64,000 nucleotides of DNA from Mallotus nudiflorus (Eukaryota > Streptophyta > Magnoliopsida > Malpighiales > Euphorbiaceae), in contig CANTUR010000916.1 of NCBI GenBank assembly GCA_947683625.1, positions 1-64,000 on the forward strand, given 5' to 3'. Below the pieces are notes generated by a model. That model saw nothing but the letters and a program-made list of their open reading frames with translations. It searched no databases and was not told where the DNA came from. A program made the position numbers and the translations under genes. Positions 11,791 to 22,956 of this stretch are shown in pieces (position 1 is the first letter of the stretch; each line of letters begins with the position of its first letter).

Positions 11791-12425
11791 AGACGTTCCA
11801 CAGGAACTATAGCAAGTTTTTAAATTCAATTCAATTACACTAGACGTCCCACAGGGAATATAGTGTGCATCGTTAGACGTCCCACAAGGAATATAATAAA
11901 ATTCAATTCAATTACACTAGACTTCCCACAGGGAATATAACGAAATTCAATTCAATTACACTAGATGTCCTACAGGGAATATAGTGTGCATCATTAGACG
12001 TCCCATAGGGAATATAACGAAATTCAATTCAATTACACTAGACATTCCACAGGGAATATAGTGTGCATCGTTAAACGTCATACAGGGAATATAGTGTGCA
12101 TCGTTAAACGTCCCACAAGGAATATAGTGTGCATCATTAGACGTCCCACAAGGAATATAATGAAATTCATCAGTGCTAGACGTTCCACAGGAACTATAGC
12201 AAAATTTCAATTCATCTACACTAGACATCCCGCAGGGAATATAGTGTGCATTGTTAGACGTCCCACAGGGAATATAACGAAAAATTCATCATTGCTAGAC
12301 GTTCCGTAAGAACTATAGCAAGTTTTCAACTTATCATCGTTAAACGTTCCACAAGGAATATAGCAAAACTCATTTGCACAAAGTCCACTAGATGTTCCAC
12401 AGGAAATATAGTACGACTTATTAAA
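11789..12425 (+). repeat. Tandem array, about 16 copies of a 22-base TAGACGTCCCACAGGGAATATA-like core
   Basis: The core (consensus TAGACGTCCCACAGGGAA plus TATA) recurs about 16 times between 11789 and 12419, separated by spacers of two kinds: a short GTGTGCATCGT spacer, and a longer one containing AAATTCAATTCAATTACAC. The result is a composite pattern rather than a simple monomer array. Position directly before the polypurine tract fits the hypervariable 3' untranslated regions described for Tat/Ogre-type elements. The short minus-strand and plus-strand ORFs here are by-products of the repeats. Confidence 0.85.
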
Positions 12426-12550
12426 CATTACACTTTGCTCAACAATTTGAGCATCAATCCATCACTTAGGATATAATCGAGTGTCCTAATTTCTTTCTTT
12501 CAAAATTGTGTGCTTTTATTGCTTCGTCATAATTTTTCAAGCAAACAGTG

Positions 12551-12565
12551 ACAAAGGGGGGCAAC
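12551..12565 (+). other. Polypurine tract of the Tat element
   Basis: ACAAAGGGGGGCAAC lies immediately before the TG that opens the 3' LTR at 12566. It is the expected primer site for plus-strand DNA synthesis. Confidence 0.75.
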
Positions 12566-14540
12566 TGTAAGCACCCAATTTTGGAATGTAATTGTGCACA
12601 ATTACGATGTAAGCCCCTATGATGAAATTCATTCAAAAATTGAACATGATTGTCAACTTTTTGGACTTTAAGGACTAAATTGCAACATTTTTTTTAGGGT
12701 TTGATTGCAAATAAGTCAATTTTTCAAGGGTCTTTTGGTAAAAAAAAATTGTTGGCATGTGATGCCGATCGGCATTAGCATAATGTCGATCGGCATTACA
12801 CAATGCCGACCGACATTGCACAATCCTGACTCGTAAAAGTTGATTTTTTCGTGTATTTTTTTGATTTTTCAGTGTTATGATTGGTTGAAAATTCAATTTT
12901 ATGTTTATTATTATCTGACGAAAATTTCAACACGTTCAAAATGCTTTAAAAATCAAAATTCTTATAAGGTTGTTTTTGAAGAGATGAGTTTGTTCCTCCT
13001 TTGGAGGAAACCAGTACGCGTAGACTCTGCTTTAAAAAGCAGAGTCTAGATGCGTGCGGGGGACTGCTTTTTCTTTTCTGGAGGATTTTTTAGCAGAGGA
13101 TTTTTTTCTTTCTAGAGAGTTTTTACACAAAAAAAAAGCAGAAACCCTAAAATTTAGACGTGAAGAATACCTCGCACACACCTTGTTCTTTTAAAAAAAA
13201 AAACCCAATTTTGGATACTGCCAGTGTCTTCAAAAGCAATTAAATCCCAGTCCAGAATTAACAACAATTTAATTTCAACGATAAAATTCTAATCTGAGGG
13301 GTCAAAAAGGGGCATTTGCACAGCATCTAAATCATCAGTGTTTTTTTTATGTCATTTTTTTGTCATTTTTTGTTCTGTTATTCTCTTTTTGATTGTTTAA
13401 TTTCACTACTAATCTGATTATTTATTTTTTTGTTTTGATATGTGCATGTGGATTAAGGAGGATACTGACTATATTTAAATTGAGTAGAAGGTCCATGGAA
13501 TTCCATGGAAGAACCTATGTTATTTCCCAATAGGATTTAGGAATTTTTTTTATTTATTTATTATTTTTTGGTGTTATGTGTAGTTATTTTAATTTCTGGG
13601 TGTATAATTATTTAATTTTAATTTTGTACGTAGTTTGTAATAGCTCCAGTAGTGGGAATAGTGAAAATTCAATTTTCTATACTTTAAAATTAATTAGTAA
13701 TTAGGTTTAATTGGGTAAAAATCAATTAAAATCAATGGTGGCAGTAGCTTAAATTAGAATTTGCATGCAATTAATTTAGGGTTTTTTTATAAAAATCATT
13801 GTAATGTTTATTTGATTCATTTTTTGTGTTTTATTTTTTTTGGGCTTGTTTTTTTTATGTTTTTAGGCCCCAAGCCCACGTTTAGGCTAACCCACTTAAT
13901 AAATAGGCTTAAAAAATGGTTTAGGTTTTAAATAATTAAAATCAATTTAGGCCTATTAGGTTAATTAGATTTTAGGCCCACTTAGTTAATTAAAACTTGT
14001 CTAGACTTAGCCCAGCTCACTTAATTGCATTTTTTTAAAATAAATAGACCTAGGCCCACATTTCACTTAAAATAAAATCAATTTAGACTTAGGCCCACTA
14101 ATTTAATTTTTCTTTAAAATTGAATAGACTTAAGCCCATATCTTAGAAAGACTAAAAATAAATTTAGGCTCACTAATTAATAAAATGTAGGCCCACTTTT
14201 ATTCCATTTCACTTGTAAATAAAATTTAGATTTAGCTAACTTATAAAATAAAATTAACATAGTTTAGACATAGGGACATTACCCTTTTGATGCATTTTTT
14301 ACTTGTAATTTTATTGACTTGTTGCCTTTTTGGGTAGATGGATGTTAATTAAGGTTTAATAAAATTGCATGTAATTAGAGGATGAAATAATTATTTATAA
14401 AATTATTCTAAAAGAACACGAGACTAAGAGAAGTTAGTATTTTGTATCTAGAATCTCCTAGTTGTGGTGCTAGCTTTCTTTTAGAGAATCGAGTACCACC
14501 TTTTCGATTTATCCCAGTTATTACCCTGGGTGGCGACTCC
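12566..14540 (+). repeat. 3' LTR of the Tat element (right boundary approximate)
   Basis: Starts with TGTAAGCACCCAATTTTGG after the polypurine tract. It contains three units with near-palindromic TGCCGATCGGCATT cores (12761-12822), AT-rich stretches, and a terminal part with GGGTGGCGACTCC at about 14528-14540, a motif frequent near the ends of Tat LTRs. At about 1.97 kb it is long, as usual for the lineage. The right edge is estimated from the start of the transposase fragment; the true end may be a few bases to tens of bases off, or the LTR may be truncated. Confidence 0.65.
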
Positions 14541-15122
14541 TCATCTCCATGCCACAGTGGTTAGTGTGTTCTTTAAGGCTCTGAGCCTAAACAGTGTCAT
14601 GGTTGCTAAAATCTTGGACGCACACTCAACCCCGCCGTCTACACCCATATTCATCTTTTTTTCACCCTTATCTAAATCTAATGGTTTTTTTGCCTCCTTG
14701 TCATTTCCTTTTCTATTTATACACCCACCACTATCTTTTGGAGTTGCCCTAATCTCCTTCCCTTGACTAGTTTGCTTACAAGGCACCTGTAGGACCATAA
14801 TATCGCCAGGACCACTTTTGACACCCTGTACATACACATGAACCAATGATTTAATTGGTGTCAAAAAAATCACCATTTCAACCACTTTTTTGTCATCCTT
14901 TATTTCCTTTAAGCCATCATCTAATGAATGCCCAGGCACTCTATAAGACAGCTTCACTTTAGTGTATTCTAACTTTTCCATATTATCCACCAAGTCTAAA
15001 TACCCTATCCTGTTAGTATCCAATGAATATTTAGGAAAAATTTCTCCATCAAAGTACACTGTTTCACTTCCTACTGATGCAAATCTACCACCATGAAGAT
15101 AAAAGATAGAAAACGATTCCAT
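14541..15122 (-). pseudogene. Mutator-like (MuDR) transposase N-terminal fragment, PB1-like domain
   Basis: Opens at ATG 15122 on the minus strand and runs 193 codons. Residues 1 to about 85 (FSIFYLHGGRF..., VYFDGE, ...DLVDNMEKLEYTKVKLSYR) follow the PB1-like N-terminal domain typical of plant MULE transposases; then comes a charged, lysine-rich linker. The zinc-ribbon/transposase core is absent: the frame stops where the Tat LTR begins. Simplest reading: the retrotransposon inserted into a MULE gene, whose remainder lies left of the window. No catalytic domain, so no activity. Confidence 0.65.
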
Positions 15123-16549
15123 TATGCAACTTCAATGAAATGAAATGGTAGACTTTCTTATTCGTTCTTCATTCAGCTTTCAAAATCGCAATGCAAGCCT
15201 TTGTTATTCCACAAGCTTCGATTGATTAGCGCCTACCGTTCCTTCATTTTTTCATTGAATAAGTGGCTTCGAATACTTTACACTCACGTGCCTTTGACTT
15301 CAGTAACTCAAATGCCTTCAATAAGATTATAACTGTAGTTGTCAACATAGAATGCTGAATAATTTGTAATGGAAACCTAGAGATTTTAGAGAAATTTGAG
15401 ATAGATGATAAAAATTAGGTTTGGAATTTGGGGATATATGATGAAAATTAGCCTTTTTTTTTTAATTTAACATTTTTAAGTTTTTTTTTTATTTTACCAT
15501 TGCCCTGATACGTGTCTTATGTTTTAATTACATGGCATCCTAGTAAGCGTGAGAACAAAATACGCGCTTCAATGATTCTTTAAATCAGCAGAAAGTGGTT
15601 TATAAATCATCTTTTTGGCACGTTCAGATGACTAAATGGTCAAAGTGTAAGTATGAGCATCAAAGTGGTAAAAATTGCCAAGTTTAGGGTGCTGCGGATA
15701 TATTAAGCCTTTATGTAATTTAGAGTACATTAGATGGATGACAAATATATGGGATGTTTTATATTTGACTGATAGAAGTGTGCTACATTAAATATTATAA
15801 CACCCCATAAGATTTGTTCTAATTTATTAGTTCATTTATATATTTTTAAAAATCAACTAATAAGCCCTTTAGATTTAATTTTATTCATTAATTTTCCTTT
15901 ACCTAACTTAACATCATTTCAAATTGACAATAAAAATGTCAAATTTGATAAGTTATTTAATTAGCAGAAGGAAAAATAATTAACAAAATCAAATATGAAG
16001 TTTATTAGTTGAACCAAGAAAAATATGAAACTTAATGGAGCATTCAGTTAGCAAAAATGAAAATAATTAATAAAGTTGTGGGAGATTCTTACCTATATTA
16101 GATGTATCACATTTTAGGGTTGGATTTATAACAAATCAACTAAGTAATTTATACTTATTATTAAAAATGAGACACGTGTCTTTTTGTTATATTTATCACC
16201 ATTAGATGTAATATACATAGTTTAGTCAAGAATTTGCCTAAAATTAAATCTAAATGGGTTGTTATTTAACTTTTAAAAATATAAGAATGAATTGAAGTGA
16301 TTGTAATTTACTTATTATTATAATTAGACAGGGAAAATTATGATTTTTACTAAAAAAAATTCATAAATTCAGTTTTCTTTTTAATCTCTTCCAAATAATA
16401 CTTTTCCTTTAAGAACTTGCTAATCTACTAATAATTTTTTATTCAATATATATTTTTATCTAACTTATTTAAATTAATAAAATAATTATAAATAATTTAA
16501 CTTAATTGAATAAATATATTAAACAAATATTATTTCTGACAATAAAGAG
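15123..16549. other. Intergenic, AT-rich
   Basis: I see no coding signature. The stretch 15123-15350 lies directly upstream of the MULE fragment and could hold its promoter; the rest is AT-rich spacer with the UXT promoter presumably in the last few hundred bases. Confidence 0.6.
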
Positions 16550-16680
16550 AGCGTGGAACACAATCGTGTCTCTTTCGAATCCAATCCAACGCAACCCAAG
16601 TGCCTTCGGTTCGGTTTAGCAATCTTCCAGAAGCAGGACGAGCTACGAGTTCGTCTCTACCCGGACATAGTACATTGTTA
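16550..16680 (+). other. Probable 5' UTR exon of the UXT-like gene
   Basis: A less AT-rich stretch ends at 16680 with a strong donor (GTA|GTAAGTCG pattern at 16681). A matching acceptor (TTTGATAG) precedes 16855, thirteen bases before the start codon. This predicts a 5' UTR intron of 174 bases (16681-16854). The transcription start itself is not visible. Confidence 0.6.
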
Positions 16681-16867
16681 GTAAGTCGCCTTCTTATTTA
16701 TTATTGCTTTCGGAGAATAATAGAATACTTGACAGTGATGTGATATTCAATTGTCGCAAGTGTTTGCACTTAAGCTCTGGTTTGCAAGCAACCTGCTCGA
16801 TAAAATGTCTCAACTAAATTAATTTAACTGATCGTTCAGTCTTCTGTTTGATAGGTACACTCAAATA

Positions 16868-19246
16868 ATGGATAGCTATGATCGTCGTCAGGATAAAATC
16901 CATCAATTCGAAGAATTTGTTGATCGCCGCTTAAAACCTGATCTTGTTCGAGCTATCGCTCAGCGGTACCCTTTTCCCTTTCTCTGCTCTTCCGCAATTT
17001 TAAAAGTGCCCAATAATGCTTATTGATTACAACTTTTGCAGGGACAAGATCTTTGAACAGCAAAAAGTCTTGTATCCTTTTTCTATATGATTTCATGCTG
17101 CTGGGGTTTCAAGTTAACTGGGATTTTCATTTTACCTAAATTTTCTTGTGGTTTAGTTTAGAAACAGAGTTAAATTGTTTACTCAGGCAGAAAAAGTTGT
17201 GTTTTTAATTGAACTTTTGCAATTCGATCACTTGGTGATCCTTCGTTGCATTGGTACTTTACTTGACTCTTTTACTTTTAGCTCAGATTTGCGAAAGAAT
17301 ATAGAGAATTTAGAGAAAAATAGCGTAACCAGTCTAAGGACATTGGTTAATCTTGGCTCTGAAGTTTACATGCAAGCTGAAGTGTGAGTAGTACCAATAA
17401 CGTTACTTAGTCACATTCCACTTTCTCAATGCATTTATATACGTATGTATTTAGTTAGCCTCTTCTCTTTTGTATGTTACAGCCCAGATACACAGCGCAT
17501 ATTTGTGGACATTGGACTGGGATTCCATGTGGAGTTTACCTGGTCTGAAGCGTTGAGTTACATACCTCTGAGGGAGGAAAGGATAGCCAGGTATGCAGTT
17601 TCTCTTTGGTTAACCAAAATGGCCTTTGTGTAAAGTTTCTGTTGATGCATACACCTTCAATGAAGATGCTGCATAGATAGACCTAAATTGCATGGAGATG
17701 ACTTCCAGATATTATGGTAGAAATTGATACCAATTACAAATATCTTGTGTCTTTTGTGAGAGATGCATGCCCATCTAGCGTCATAGTTGTAGTAATCATG
17801 ATATTTAGGATTAGACTATATTATGATGAAATACATGCTCAGTAATTACCCTAATTACGCTATTTTGTGCAATTAAATTCTGCACTACTGAAATATAGAT
17901 GTCACTTTAAAATAGAAGTGCATATTATGTTGTCTGCATGGCAAAAATTATTGCACACCCAGATTATTCTGCTCTTCAGTCTTCATAGATGTTGGTTGGC
18001 CTGGAAAAGAGTGTGTGGAGGGGCAATGAATTTCGGGATAAATCTTCCACTTTTCTTGATGTGGTCTGGCAGATAATTGGTTAAAATTGATCATGATGAT
18101 TTCTCTGGTGCATTCTGGAGTTTCCAACTTTCATTATGACACTTCAAAGCAACTGTTTTCAGGCAGTCATCAATCTACTATGTCATGAAAAGAAAACTAC
18201 TTGCCAATAGATAAGAACATACTGAGAAGCGAAAGAAAATTAGATTTCACTGAGAAAAGAACAAAGTTCAGAATAAATCACAGTTTAGGAGAAGGAATAC
18301 AAGCATTGTGCTTGATTAATTAATCTAGTGGTTCACAAGGTTATGTGAAAATAAGATCCAACAACTAAGATCAAACATCAATGCCTCATCTTCCACTCAC
18401 CTATAAACCTGGTTTCCATTTAGTTCTACTTGAAAATTGGCTATACAGGCAACTCTGACACTTCACTTGAAATGAGATAGTCTGCACCTTTAATATAAGT
18501 CTTTTATGATAGAAAGAATATGCCCATCAGCTACTTTTACATAATATGGGTAAGTGTTGATGCAATTTTCATTAATCATTGAGTGTTCTCGGATCTTCCC
18601 TTCTGTTTGTGTTGTGTTGTGTTTTACTGTCCTCATATGATTCACTTCGTCTTTGTACATGTTCACTGCTTTCTGCATTTAGACCTAATAAAATTTCTGA
18701 ATTGCATTTGCAGGCAAATAGAAGAGTATACCAGCCAAATTGCTTCAATTAAGGCTCAGATCAAGCTGGTACATATTGATAATGATGTTTTAATTTTCTT
18801 CATGCTATTTTGCTGTCCCCTGCTTTCTCTCATTCCACACCCCAAAAATCCTTCTTGCACATCATTTCCAGGTTTAACATGCTCCTAAGTACTGCAACTA
18901 CTTCCTGTTCAAATTACAAGCCTTAATATATTTTCTTTTCCTAACAAAGAGGGTTGCTTGGTTACTTGCATGCTATGCGCATTAAAACTGTATTTGGAAA
19001 ACATATCTTGGCTATTCGATTGAATACATTTTAAACCACATGCCATGTATTTTGGTAAATTTTGTCAAGACGAGCAGTTGTATGACAACATGCCTTTGTT
19101 TCTTGCTACTGAACCATATAAGAAGTATTTCTTGTTATTTTCTAGAACTCTTTTGAGTGACAATTGGTTGCGTGCAGGTTTGTGAAGGGATCAGGGAATT
19201 GTTCGAACTTCCAGCTGAGAAATCCTTACCCGGGCACGTTTTTTAA
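16868..19246 (+). CDS. UXT / prefoldin alpha-like co-chaperone subunit
   Basis: Predicted prefoldin-type subunit homologous to animal UXT, a partner in prefoldin-like (R2TP-associated) chaperone complexes, likely cytosolic and nuclear. Six coding exons join in frame: 16868-16965, 17042-17071, 17282-17383, 17483-17590, 18714-18768, 19178-19246; every border is GT/AG. The product is 153 aa, close to the roughly 157 aa of human UXT. It has an N-terminal helix (KIHQFEEFVDRRLKPDL), a second helical part (DLRKNIENLEK), a central beta-hairpin region with NLGSEVYMQAEVPDT and IFVDIGLGFHVEF, and a C-terminal coiled-coil helix (EEYTSQIASIKAQIKLV). The start is the first ATG after the 5' UTR intron. Possible alternative 3' exons lie downstream (see 19726-20382). 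Confidence is high for the family, moderate for the last exon. Confidence 0.9.
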
Positions 19247-21054
19247 CATTTATCAATTGAACCTATGCATAATTACTTCCCTTTATTCAATTGTCTCCAT
19301 GTTCCGTGGGAAGAGATGGCTGATAAAGCAAATTCAAATACTCAAATGTAAAGAATAGTAGCTTCAAATATATGCATCTATGTTCTTTGACATTTTGAAG
19401 TACTATTTTTCTTTCTCTGCATTGTGACTGAAAACGGTTTGACTAGTTTATGTAGATGCAAACTTTGATGTCGGATAAATTTAATGAAGTGAGAGCAATA
19501 TCAGGTTAATTGGCATAACACAGGTCATTGAAGTCACTGAACTCCTTTAGTAGAGTGATGAGTGCAATTGATTACCACCTTAGTTTAATCTAATAGTGGC
19601 TGGGTGAGTCCAAGAATTATATTTCCGGGCCCAAGTTAGAACTGAGCATAACATTTGAAGCCCAGTTAAGATGGTCAGGTTCACTTTTGATTTCATAAGC
19701 CCAAGTATACACAATTGTTTTGCAGCTCAGAGAAAATACCAAGCTGACAAGCTATGTACCAGAGAAAGAAAGCAACATGGCACTAGGCGTCTTTGTTAAA
19801 AGAGGTGAAAGCTCTAAACCACGTAAGCCTGCTGCCTGCCCTGTCCTACCCCTGCCATTGATGCTGTTTTTGTTGTTTTTTTAACTTGTTTCAAATTGAT
19901 TCCTCCTTGATAAAATTAGAGTTTTGGTTTGGTTGGGTTTTATAGGAGGTTAGATACCTTTAAGTCACCTGATGTAACCTCAAGATTGGACAGCACATAA
20001 AACCAGAAGCTAGAGCTGTTACACACACATAGCATAGCTAGCACAACAAAAAAATTGTCCAGTTTCTTTCAGTGGTCCTTATCTGACCATTTATTTCTTT
20101 TGGTGGTCTAACCAGTAGCTCCTAGTAGACTCCTTAGAGGAGGAAAGGTTGAGGGATGATTCTCTACATCTGATCAAATCAATGTAAAAAAAAAAAAGAT
20201 TGAATTGACAAGTAGTAAAGATGGGATTGAGATTGGACCTGGAATTGATTTTTGAAAAGATAGAAATGGATGGATGGGACCATTCAAAATGGAACAAAAT
20301 AATCAGGTCTTGTTTGATAGGTTGTTTCTATTGTTGTTGATGTTGTGGTGCTGCAGCTGCAAGGGCTATTGTGTGGAGATAACGGGTCAGTGAACAGTGT
20401 TCCTCCACCGACAGGAAGGAATCGAGGCTTTGCCAACGAAGGTTGCTTCAGTGTTTGCGTAAATAACTAAGAATCATAACATAACCAAAATTTAATTTTT
20501 GAAAGATTATAGTGCATTTTTTTAATTGAAAATGAAAAGTAAGAATTAAACTGTTAAACTATTATTGTTTTAAAGGGAATTATACCAAAAGATTAAAATT
20601 TAAATAAAAGATAGTAAAAAATTTATATTTGTTAATGAAAATGGTTAGCCAATTTTAGGAAATTGATCCATTAATAACGTGCAATCAAAATGTACATTAC
20701 AATAAATTCAAAAAAAATTTTAAGGTTAATTAATCCTAATGTAGCAGAAAACAATTCAATTGCGGACATTGACAAAATTTGTTTTAAGAAAAATATATCA
20801 TAGAGGGAGAAATGTTTAATTTCTGTCTTCTTGTATTTCTAATTTACGATAAAAAAAAAATTGAAAAATAAATTAATGTAAATTGAATTTCATTTTTTCC
20901 ATCATTTTTAAAAGCTAAATGGTGATAGCTTGTGCAACAACATAATTTGTTAGATTTCTAATTCAAATTTCAATAAAATGGTTTTAATTTAGTTTATGAC
21001 AAAATTGATAAAAGCTTCGAATTAATTTTTTTTATCAATGTATGTTTTTTTATT
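19247..21054 (+). other. UXT 3' flank with possible extra exons
   Basis: Beyond the stop codon the region is mostly noncoding, but two stretches look exon-like: 19726-19822, bounded by TTTTGCAG and GTAAGC, and one starting at 20357 after GTGCTGCAG. If the last UXT exon used a weak donor at 19238, these would add an in-frame tail ending at TAA 20380-20382 (about 191 aa in total). Otherwise they are 3' UTR exons. After 20480 the DNA is AT-rich with nothing recognised. Confidence 0.35.
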
Positions 21055-21059
21055 AGTAT

Positions 21060-21209
21060 TGTTGTAAACAGCTTGTGGATATTGTCCGTTTTGGTACTTC
21101 AGGACCTCACGGTTTTAAAACGCGTCCACAAGTAAAGGCTTCAAGCCCTGCTTATAAGTACGCACATAATCCCGTGTGCGAGCGATATGGGAACTTCAGG
21201 TTCACAACA
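21060..21209 (-). repeat. TRIM LTR, copy 1 (3' LTR in element orientation)
   Basis: 150 bases, TG...CA ended on either strand. Relative to copy 2 it shows T for C at three sites and A for G at one. Confidence 0.9.
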
Positions 21210-21242
21210 CATTCTCCCATCACAAGCATCGTGCTGATAACG

Positions 21243-21392
21243 TGTTGTAAACAGCTTGTGGATATTGTCCGTTTTGGTACTTCAGGACCTCACGGCTTTA
21301 AAACGCGTCCACAAGTAAAGGCTTCAAGCCCTGCTTATAAGCACGCACACAATCCCGTGTGCGAGCGATGTGGGAACTTCAGGTTCACAACA
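21243..21392 (-). repeat. TRIM LTR, copy 2 (5' LTR in element orientation)
   Basis: 150 bases, 146 of 150 identical to the copy at 21060-21209. All four differences are transitions. Confidence 0.9.
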
Positions 21393-21397
21393 AGTAT

Positions 21398-22956
21398 ATA
21401 ATTTTTAATTATTAGTTGTTTTTAGGAGAGAGAAATATGTTAAGAAAATAATTTTTTTTATAAAGAAATCATCGAACCAATAAAATTTAATGAATTTCTT
21501 TAAAATCTAAAAATGATATCCAAAAAATTAATTTCTGTGGTAGAGAGATCTCTCACTTGGTACTTGGTGTAGCTGAAGTGGGGGCTTTGAATTAAATTTG
21601 ATAAGGCTATTTGTGTTTTGTTTCCCTCCCTAGTACTCTCATGAACTAATAATTAATATGAAAATTTCTATACGTAAGGAGAACCTTATTGATGAAGGAA
21701 GATAAAGATAGTGGGACAACAGCAAGAGCTTTAAGAAAAATAAAAAAAAAATTATTGGATAAATCAGTAGAAATTATTTTCATTTAAATATATATAAATG
21801 CGTTAAATTAGTATTTAATTATTAAAAGCAGTTGTTAAGAGGAAGAGTAAAAGGATGATGGGTCCAAAACAAAGTTGGCAACATAACCAAAAATAATAAT
21901 AACAATAATAATATTTAAAAAAAAAAGAAGAAGTAAAAGAAAATCTACTGTCAAAGGCCACGTTTATTTCTGAGTACTCTCAACTCTCAAGTGTCTCTTC
22001 CGATAAACCGTGCAGTACTTAAAAGTTTGTCATACAAATTGATGCAAACAACAGAACAGAAAAGAAACCAAAAAAAAAAAAAAAAAAAGAGAGAAAGATG
22101 ATGAAGAGACAAAAGGGGAAGTCGAAAGTCAGAGTGTGAAATGGCTTTTACTTCAAATGCCATCTTTTCTTGGCTTTTTCTTTTACTACTGTGTCTGTAT
22201 CTGTGTCTGTTTCTGTTTCTGTTGCTACTAATCCACTGTACATATACATATGCTCTTCCATTGGCTTCCACTGCCATTCACTGAGCTGCTTTGCATGACC
22301 CATATATACATACGAGACCACCATTACTACATTTTTTTTCAGTTTTAAATAGAGGGTCCTACAGCTGAGCTTGCAACTTTCTTTTACTTGCTTGCATTTC
22401 TTGTTTGTCTGTTTCTTCGTTTTTCTTTTTGCTTTTCTTCTGTGTCCAAACTCTGCCATTCTTTGTGCTGACGCTTGCATGGGAAATAGCCTTATTTATA
22501 GCTCAACTGACACACATTAATAATCTCTTTTTTTCTTCCTCTTTTTTGCCTCTAACCCACACATCCCTTTTCTTTCTTTGTCTCTTGTTTTTATTCTTTC
22601 TTTTTTTTCTGATCTTTATTTGTGTTTCGTTGCATTGTTTATATACAAGCTCACTATAGTTATGGATTGTGCCCATACAATTATTTCATATTGGGTGAAG
22701 GTTAAAATGACTTTGTGTGCAAGGATACAAGAAATTCTATGTTATAGGCAACAGATATTTACAAAAAGAACTGAAACTCTTTTTTTTCTTGTTCAACTAT
22801 GAGAAGGTTCCCAATAATATTTGTGAACGTATTAATAATCTTATATATATTTGACTAGTTTAAGTAAATAGGCCTATACCTCAAAAGAACCTACATCTGT
22901 GTTTCAGAGATATAACTCAAGAATTACAATGTGCAAGGGCAGAATGCAAGAAAAAA
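21398..22956. other. Spacer and AGO7 3' region
   Basis: AT-rich sequence with a poly(A) run at about 22070-22088 and pyrimidine-rich stretches at 22380-22660. The part next to 22956 should hold the AGO7 3' UTR, read right to left. No conserved ORF is seen; the short lysine/phenylalanine-rich frames here are low complexity. Confidence 0.55.

Larger units (their letters stand above)
1..14540 (+). mobile_element. Ty3/gypsy LTR retrotransposon, Tat lineage, 5'-truncated by window edge, degenerate
   Basis: The order gag, aspartic protease, reverse transcriptase, RNase H, a second RNase H, integrase identifies Ty3/gypsy; the extra RNase H-like domain after the first one is a mark of the Tat lineage. 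After pol come about 5 kb holding ORFs on the opposite strand, then tandem repeats, a purine-rich tract at 12551-12565 and an LTR starting with TGTAAGCACCC at 12566. Every ORF carries stops or frameshifts, so the copy is dead. The 5' LTR and primer-binding site are left of base 1, so total length exceeds 14.5 kb. The right end is set near 14540, where a transposase ORF on the minus strand begins to read; the exact base is not resolved because the partner LTR is missing. Confidence 0.9.
21060..21392 (-). mobile_element. TRIM (terminal-repeat retrotransposon in miniature), complete
   Basis: Two 150-base direct repeats (21060-21209, 21243-21392) start TGTTGT and end ACAACA and flank only 33 bases. 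The insertion is bordered by the perfect 5-base duplication AGTAT (21055-21059 and 21393-21397). On the minus strand the 33 bases begin CGTTATCAGCACG, reminiscent of a tRNA-Met type primer site, and end in a purine-rich GATGGGAGAATG next to the second LTR. Within the LTR, minus-strand features include TTCCCACATCG, a GCTTATAAGC promoter-like core and the GTTTTAAAGCCGTGAGG block widespread in plant TRIMs. The two LTRs differ at four positions. The element encodes nothing; the open frame across it is fortuitous. Confidence 0.9.

Noticed and set aside
11789..12425. The repeat array as a CRISPR
   Set aside because: Spacers are themselves repeated, the setting is a plant retrotransposon, and repeat units are diverged.
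11956..12428. Several repetitive short ORFs encoding HYIPCG-type or RRPTRNI-type repeats
   Set aside because: They are translations of the 22-base tandem array in different frames, without independent support.
21075..21401. A 108-codon open frame across the TRIM
   Set aside because: It is two copies of the same LTR translation joined through the 33-base interior; no family match and fully explained by the repeat.
22148..22802. Lys- or Phe-rich ORFs downstream of AGO7
   Set aside because: Low-complexity pyrimidine-rich DNA in the 3' flank; no splice or coding pattern.
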